Shown: one piece after another, positions 61,513-64,000 of the stretch
Layout of the letters: every line of letters starts with the position of its first letter
Numbering within the stretch: the stretch's first letter is position 1
Source: Fragilaria radians
Taxonomy: Eukaryota > Bacillariophyta > Fragilariophyceae > Fragilariales > Fragilariaceae
DNA: 64,000 nt
Direction: 5' to 3'
Assembly: GCA_900642245.1 (NCBI GenBank)
Contig: CAAAJI010000005.1
Location: forward strand, 386,555-450,554
The notes under the pieces: model-generated
The model's database searches: none
Told to the model about the DNA's origin: nothing
Seen by the model: only the letters and a program-made list of their open reading frames with translations
Position numbers and translations under genes: made by a program

Positions 61513-62592
61513 TTAGGTGATGTCTAAATCATCGCCAAAGTCATTGGTGGACATAACAACATGGCCTTGTTGCCGTTTACTAGGACAGCAAAGCATTCGA
61601 CAAGGGAAGCAAATGGTGCCAACAAAACAGCATGCACAGTGGGTAACAGCTCGACAAATGCTGTTCAAATTGGAAATGCATGAGTGGGCAGCAAGTGAGA
61701 ATAAGAATAAAGTAAAAACAACTTACCTGGCGCAACATCCGTCTGGATTGTTTAGCATTTGATAAGCAATAAAGATAGAGAAAAGCAACATAAGCACAAA
61801 CACAGTAACAAGTGCAATCAACACATTTTTGTCATGTTCCATTTCTTCAATCGATTCTCCTTGTTTCAACCAAACATTATTTGCTTTTTCATCCTTCAGC
61901 ACATCATCTTCGGGTGGAACGTAGGGAATAGGCGGATCCGTGGGAACGGTCATTTCAACCCATTCATTTTCTCCATCCAATGTAGGAGAAGAATCTCCCA
62001 TATCTGTGTGAAGACTGGGAGTTCTCGTTGGAGTCACACGCGAAGGAGATTCTGTAGTGGGAGATAAAGTCAGTGTTACCATTGCGATGGGACTTAACGA
62101 TGGAAAATCTGTTTGTCTTGATACTGGAGCATTGGAAGGAGTCAACGTAGTCGGCGGTTTAGTATGACGCCTCGGAACCTTCGTTGGAGGTGCCGTGGGA
62201 ACATCCGTTGGTGGCGACACAGGAGTTTCTGTCGGATCAGTTACTGGCGCATCAGTTGGTGGCAGCACAGGAGGTTCCGACGGAGCAGGTACTGGAGCAT
62301 CAGTTGGTGGTTCTGTAGGATCTGGAACTGGATTTTGAGTCGGGGCAGGAACCGGAGGTGTTGTAGGGTCCGGAACTGGAGCGTGCGTCGGATCCGACTT
62401 TGGATGTCTCTTAGGCTTCTCTACAGGTGCATGAGTTGGACCTGGTTCGGTCTCAACCTTCAATGCTGATGAATTTTCATGGAAAACATTAGTACCAGAA
62501 TGTTCGGCGACGTTTCGAGGAGGAATGATTGATGCCTGACAAAGTGTGGAAATTGCCAGAGTTATCCAAATTTGTAACGAGGATGCATGCAT
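61513..62592 (-). CDS. PT-repeat single-pass membrane protein with Cys-rich cytosolic tail
   Basis: Two exons (62592-61727 and 61660-61513) and 337 residues. The 66-base intron removes a false stop. A signal peptide ('MHASSLQIWITLAISTLCQA') is followed by about 100 residues of Pro/Thr repeats of the type P-T-D-A-P-V, common in diatom surface and cell-wall proteins and probably O-glycosylated. An acidic juxtamembrane part and one membrane helix ('NVLIALVTVFVLMLLFSIFI') come next. The tail, encoded largely by exon 2, has more than ten Cys in about 35 residues ('GCCASICRAVTHCACCFVG' then 'CFPCRMLCCPSKR'), which suggests dense palmitoylation or metal binding. The function is unknown. It converges on the DENN-ENTH gene. 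Confidence 0.82.
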
Positions 62593-63720
62593 GATAGGCT
62601 CCAAAAAAGAGTAATGTATAATGGTTTTCTTACGAATGGGAAAATAAGATACTAATTATTCCAAAGAAATTTACTGCGGCGGCATTGGAGGAAGCTATTT
62701 TGAGCCTATTTAGGAAATGGGGTTCAGAAAATAGGAAATCGGCTAATACTGATAGTTTATTGAGTCTACTGTATCCAAAGAATTTTCTTTTTTGAAGTGC
62801 TACTAGTCCATGGTTTGCAGTGATGTCGATAGTGATGATATTGTAGCCACTGCCACGTAGTTGTATGTAGAAAGTGTATCAATATGCCCAAATGGTTGCT
62901 TCTAGTAAGGGTGAATTTTGGTCATCACCCCCAATAGTCTCATTTTCCTCAATATAAGTTCAAATGAGCCCTGAATGTTTCTACTGGATTAAGGGTTTTG
63001 GTTTTCTGAAGTTTCGATATTAGTGCCATGATTGTAGCAGGATTCTAAGAAGCTAGAGTTCTGTCTCCTTCCTTTTTAAAAGCTATTGTATTGGTATCGT
63101 GGTTATCATAAAAGGCATTCGGTTCTTGCAAAAGACTAGATTCCACAGGATGCCCAACAGGAATATATTCAACACAGTGCGTAACTGGATCAATTTAGGG
63201 TTATTTCCGTTTTTATTTTCCGGGCTCTTATTTGGTTTGCTTCAATCCTGCTTCATAGTTCAACATAGGTGATTCTTCGGTATGGCTTTATTCTCTCACA
63301 TATTCAATCTGATGTACAGAATTTATCTATGGGGTGTCACAACCTTGACTAGCTGTATACTTCTGTTTGTGGTGAGAAATGTTGTTGTCCATAGCTTGAA
63401 AAAATAGCTGCTTTAACTCCACTACTTTTAGCCATCCCTTTCAGAAATGTTGTCTTTGGTATTTCCATATATTGCATCTCAAGGTAAGCTTATCTTCTCT
63501 ATCTCAAGTATTGGTGTTAGATGTTGCCACTAATTGAACTAAATAAAGTTTTCCATAGGTGTAAGGGTACAATACAGGCCTTGCCATGTGATTTTTCAGT
63601 CAAAATAATCAAATTCATAATTAATCGGAGTTGGCAAAAACCGTGGTCCTCATCCAATGCAGTACGTGGATGTCGGAAAATGAAAAGCAAACTTAGCAGA
63701 AAATCATGGTTTCTTTCAGC
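62593..63720. other. No gene seen
   Basis: Over 1 kb of AT-rich sequence between the PT-repeat gene and the last partial gene; both promoters should lie here. A 67-codon frame at 63521-63724 has no domain. Confidence 0.45.
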
Positions 63721-64000
63721 ATGATATACCTATCCTTCATCTTTGTGATTCCAATTACTAGCAGCTTTCTTATGCAAGGCAACTTCGTGAGTTCTCAGGG
63801 GGGATCATCACCACGTTATCAAATGGCTTATTTGGAAGATGAACTAGTATTTGACAATGTCCCCACCAAATTTCAAGCACTTTTCGCAGCTGCTGTCAAT
63901 GCCACTGTGATGAAAGGAGCAAACAGTGCAGATGGGGCACATGATAGCTTTCGCTATGAATGGGGAACCTGGTGTATTGATGAAAATATGGCTTACCTAA
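63721..64000 (+). CDS. Secreted protein of unknown function (5' part, runs off the window)
   Basis: ATG 63721 opens a frame that stays open to the window edge (93 codons). It begins with a hydrophobic signal peptide ('MIYLSFIFVIPITSSFLMQG'). The mature part includes 'YLEDELVFDNVPTKFQALFA' and 'SFRYEWGTWCIDENMAYL'. I do not recognise the family. Because the coding frame starts right after TTTCTTTCAGC, an upstream exon cannot be excluded. Confidence 0.55.
   Translation, partial: MIYLSFIFVIPITSSFLMQGNFVSSQGGSSPRYQMAYLEDELVFDNVPTKFQALFAAAVNATVMKGANSADGAHDSFRYEWGTWCIDENMAYL

Noticed and set aside
61759..62469. Plus-strand frames rich in Arg/Trp opposite the PT-repeat gene
   Set aside because: Antisense reading of the repetitive Pro/Thr codons gives Trp/Arg-rich nonsense.
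1..64000. tRNA, rRNA or CRISPR array
   Set aside because: No cloverleaf with a GGTTCRA arm, no rRNA core sequence and no regular spaced repeat was noticed by eye; a tRNAscan run would be decisive.

Overview
The window comes from the nuclear genome of a diatom, an AT-rich stramenopile. Genes carry short GT-AG introns of about 56 to 136 bases. Two proteins have the AF-type bipartite plastid targeting presequence typical of algae with secondary plastids. Two heat-shock-factor genes, a PT-repeat surface protein and decayed copia elements of the kind common in diatom genomes point the same way. The species cannot be named from sequence alone. Two runs of N (18190-18189+881 bases, and 41442-41964) mark scaffold gaps.

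Layout. 1-2331 is a decayed reverse-transcriptase element on the minus strand. 4187-9869 holds an ankyrin-repeat gene, a four-exon MFS transporter and an F-box gene. 9954-12026 is a nearly intact Mutator-like (MULE) DNA transposon with a perfect 9-bp target duplication, inserted just upstream of the F-box start codon. 13355-15937 encodes a large coiled-coil protein with C-terminal membrane helices. 17495-18189 is a copia RT relic that runs into the first gap. 19493-21057 holds convergent genes for ribosomal protein eS12 and initiation factor eIF6. 21058-26320 is nearly empty. Next come methionine sulfoxide reductase A (26321-27064), a double-hotdog thioesterase-like gene with frameshifts (28472-29616) and heat shock factor 1 (32259-30520).

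From about 34.1 to 44.3 kb lies a graveyard of copia fragments (gag zinc knuckles, integrase, RT, RNase H). Beyond it, gene density rises again: heat shock factor 2 (44946-45978), a HACD-like dehydratase homologue whose catalytic Tyr is Phe (48517-47897), and a plastid-targeted degenerate Rieske protein (51135-50500) head-to-head with a plastid-targeted methyltransferase (51681-52589). Then come a spermidine-synthase-like aminopropyltransferase with a signal peptide (55889-54760), a DENN-ENTH fusion protein (56940-61101), a PT-repeat single-pass membrane protein with a Cys-rich tail (62592-61513) and the 5' end of one more secreted protein at the right edge.

These are ordinary eukaryotic housekeeping and accessory genes, not an operon-like system. 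The points most worth following up are the DENN-ENTH fusion, the secretory aminopropyltransferase (possible link to silica polyamines), the Rieske fold that has lost its cluster ligands, the HACD homologue with an altered active site, and the fresh MULE insertion. Four loci carry single-base frameshifts, most of them at short homopolymers. This suggests either residual assembly errors or recent decay, and it should be settled before any of these genes is called a pseudogene.
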